A stretch of 13,838 nt of DNA from Merdiplasma sp964643295 (GTDB lineage Bacteria > Bacillota > Clostridia > Lachnospirales > Lachnospiraceae), in assembly GCA_964643295.1 (NCBI GenBank), contig CAZXSN010000074.1, positions 1 to 13,838 of the forward strand. The letters are read 5' to 3'. Under the pieces are notes generated by a model. It worked only from the letters and a program-made list of their open reading frames with translations, ran no database searches and was not told the DNA's origin. A program made the position numbers and the translations under genes. Positions 13,838 to 13,838 of this stretch are shown in pieces; position 1 is the first letter of the stretch, and every line of letters begins with the position of its first letter.

Positions 13838-13838
13838 G

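Noticed and set aside
1..13838. CRISPR array, IS element, tRNA or rRNA
   Set aside because: No regularly spaced repeats, transposase frames, terminal inverted repeats, tRNA cloverleaf or rRNA sequence were seen on reading either strand.

Overview
The window is bacterial, and every credible gene lies on the + strand. GC is moderate (about half), there are strong AGGAGG-type ribosome binding sites, sigma-A-type promoters, a TPP riboswitch with an intrinsic terminator, and Gram-positive-style sugar-cleaving genes. Together with a YARHG-domain protein and a Nif11-like peptide these point to an anaerobic Firmicute, most likely Lachnospiraceae-like. That placement is inferred from gene style, not from a marker gene.

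Layout. (1) 1-407: the 3' end of a small gene whose product looks like a Nif11-type leader ending in an Ala-Gly motif, followed by a very hydrophobic 51-residue tail, then a hairpin. (2) 408-1279: a poorly coding stretch with one plausible small TTG-start gene, a weak possible EAL-domain remnant, a good promoter and a leader hairpin. (3) 1280-2728: a secreted YARHG-domain protein cut by an in-frame TGA at 2357-2359. The same frame stays open for 122 further codons that read as the natural C-terminus, and a terminator follows at 2871-2911. (4) 3113-7056: a sigma-A promoter, TPP riboswitch, riboswitch terminator, a 12-bp palindrome and then thiX-thiY-thiZ plus a TatD-family hydrolase. This reads as a thiamine-pyrimidine-precursor uptake operon with an attached metal hydrolase. 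(5) 7284-8429: a DUF362 protein with a C-terminal four-cysteine pattern, in the same direction after a 227-nt gap, possibly part of the thi transcript. (6) 8456-8988: a near-consensus promoter, a palindrome at the start site, a two-CBS-domain protein and a hairpin terminator. (7) 9070-9765: an intracellular SGNH hydrolase. (8) 9766-10291: 526 nt without a convincing full gene, holding a 13-codon mini-ORF with a strong ribosome binding site and a GAAA-capped structured hairpin. (9) 10292-13837: a GH35-like glycosidase (DUF5597 type) and a GH43 - discoidin - FN3 glycosidase, both without signal peptides, suggesting intracellular trimming of imported oligosaccharides.

How they work together. When TPP is low, the riboswitch should let transcription pass the terminator, making an ABC importer for a pyrimidine precursor. 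The co-translated TatD-family enzyme is well placed to process what is imported. The SGNH, GH35 and GH43 enzymes could act together on an acylated plant or host oligosaccharide, but no sugar transporter lies in the window. Most notable points: the riboswitch-controlled TatD hydrolase (with DUF362) as a possible variant of pyrimidine salvage, the overlapping hairpins between thiY and thiZ, the Nif11-like hydrophobic peptide, and the in-frame stop in the YARHG gene.
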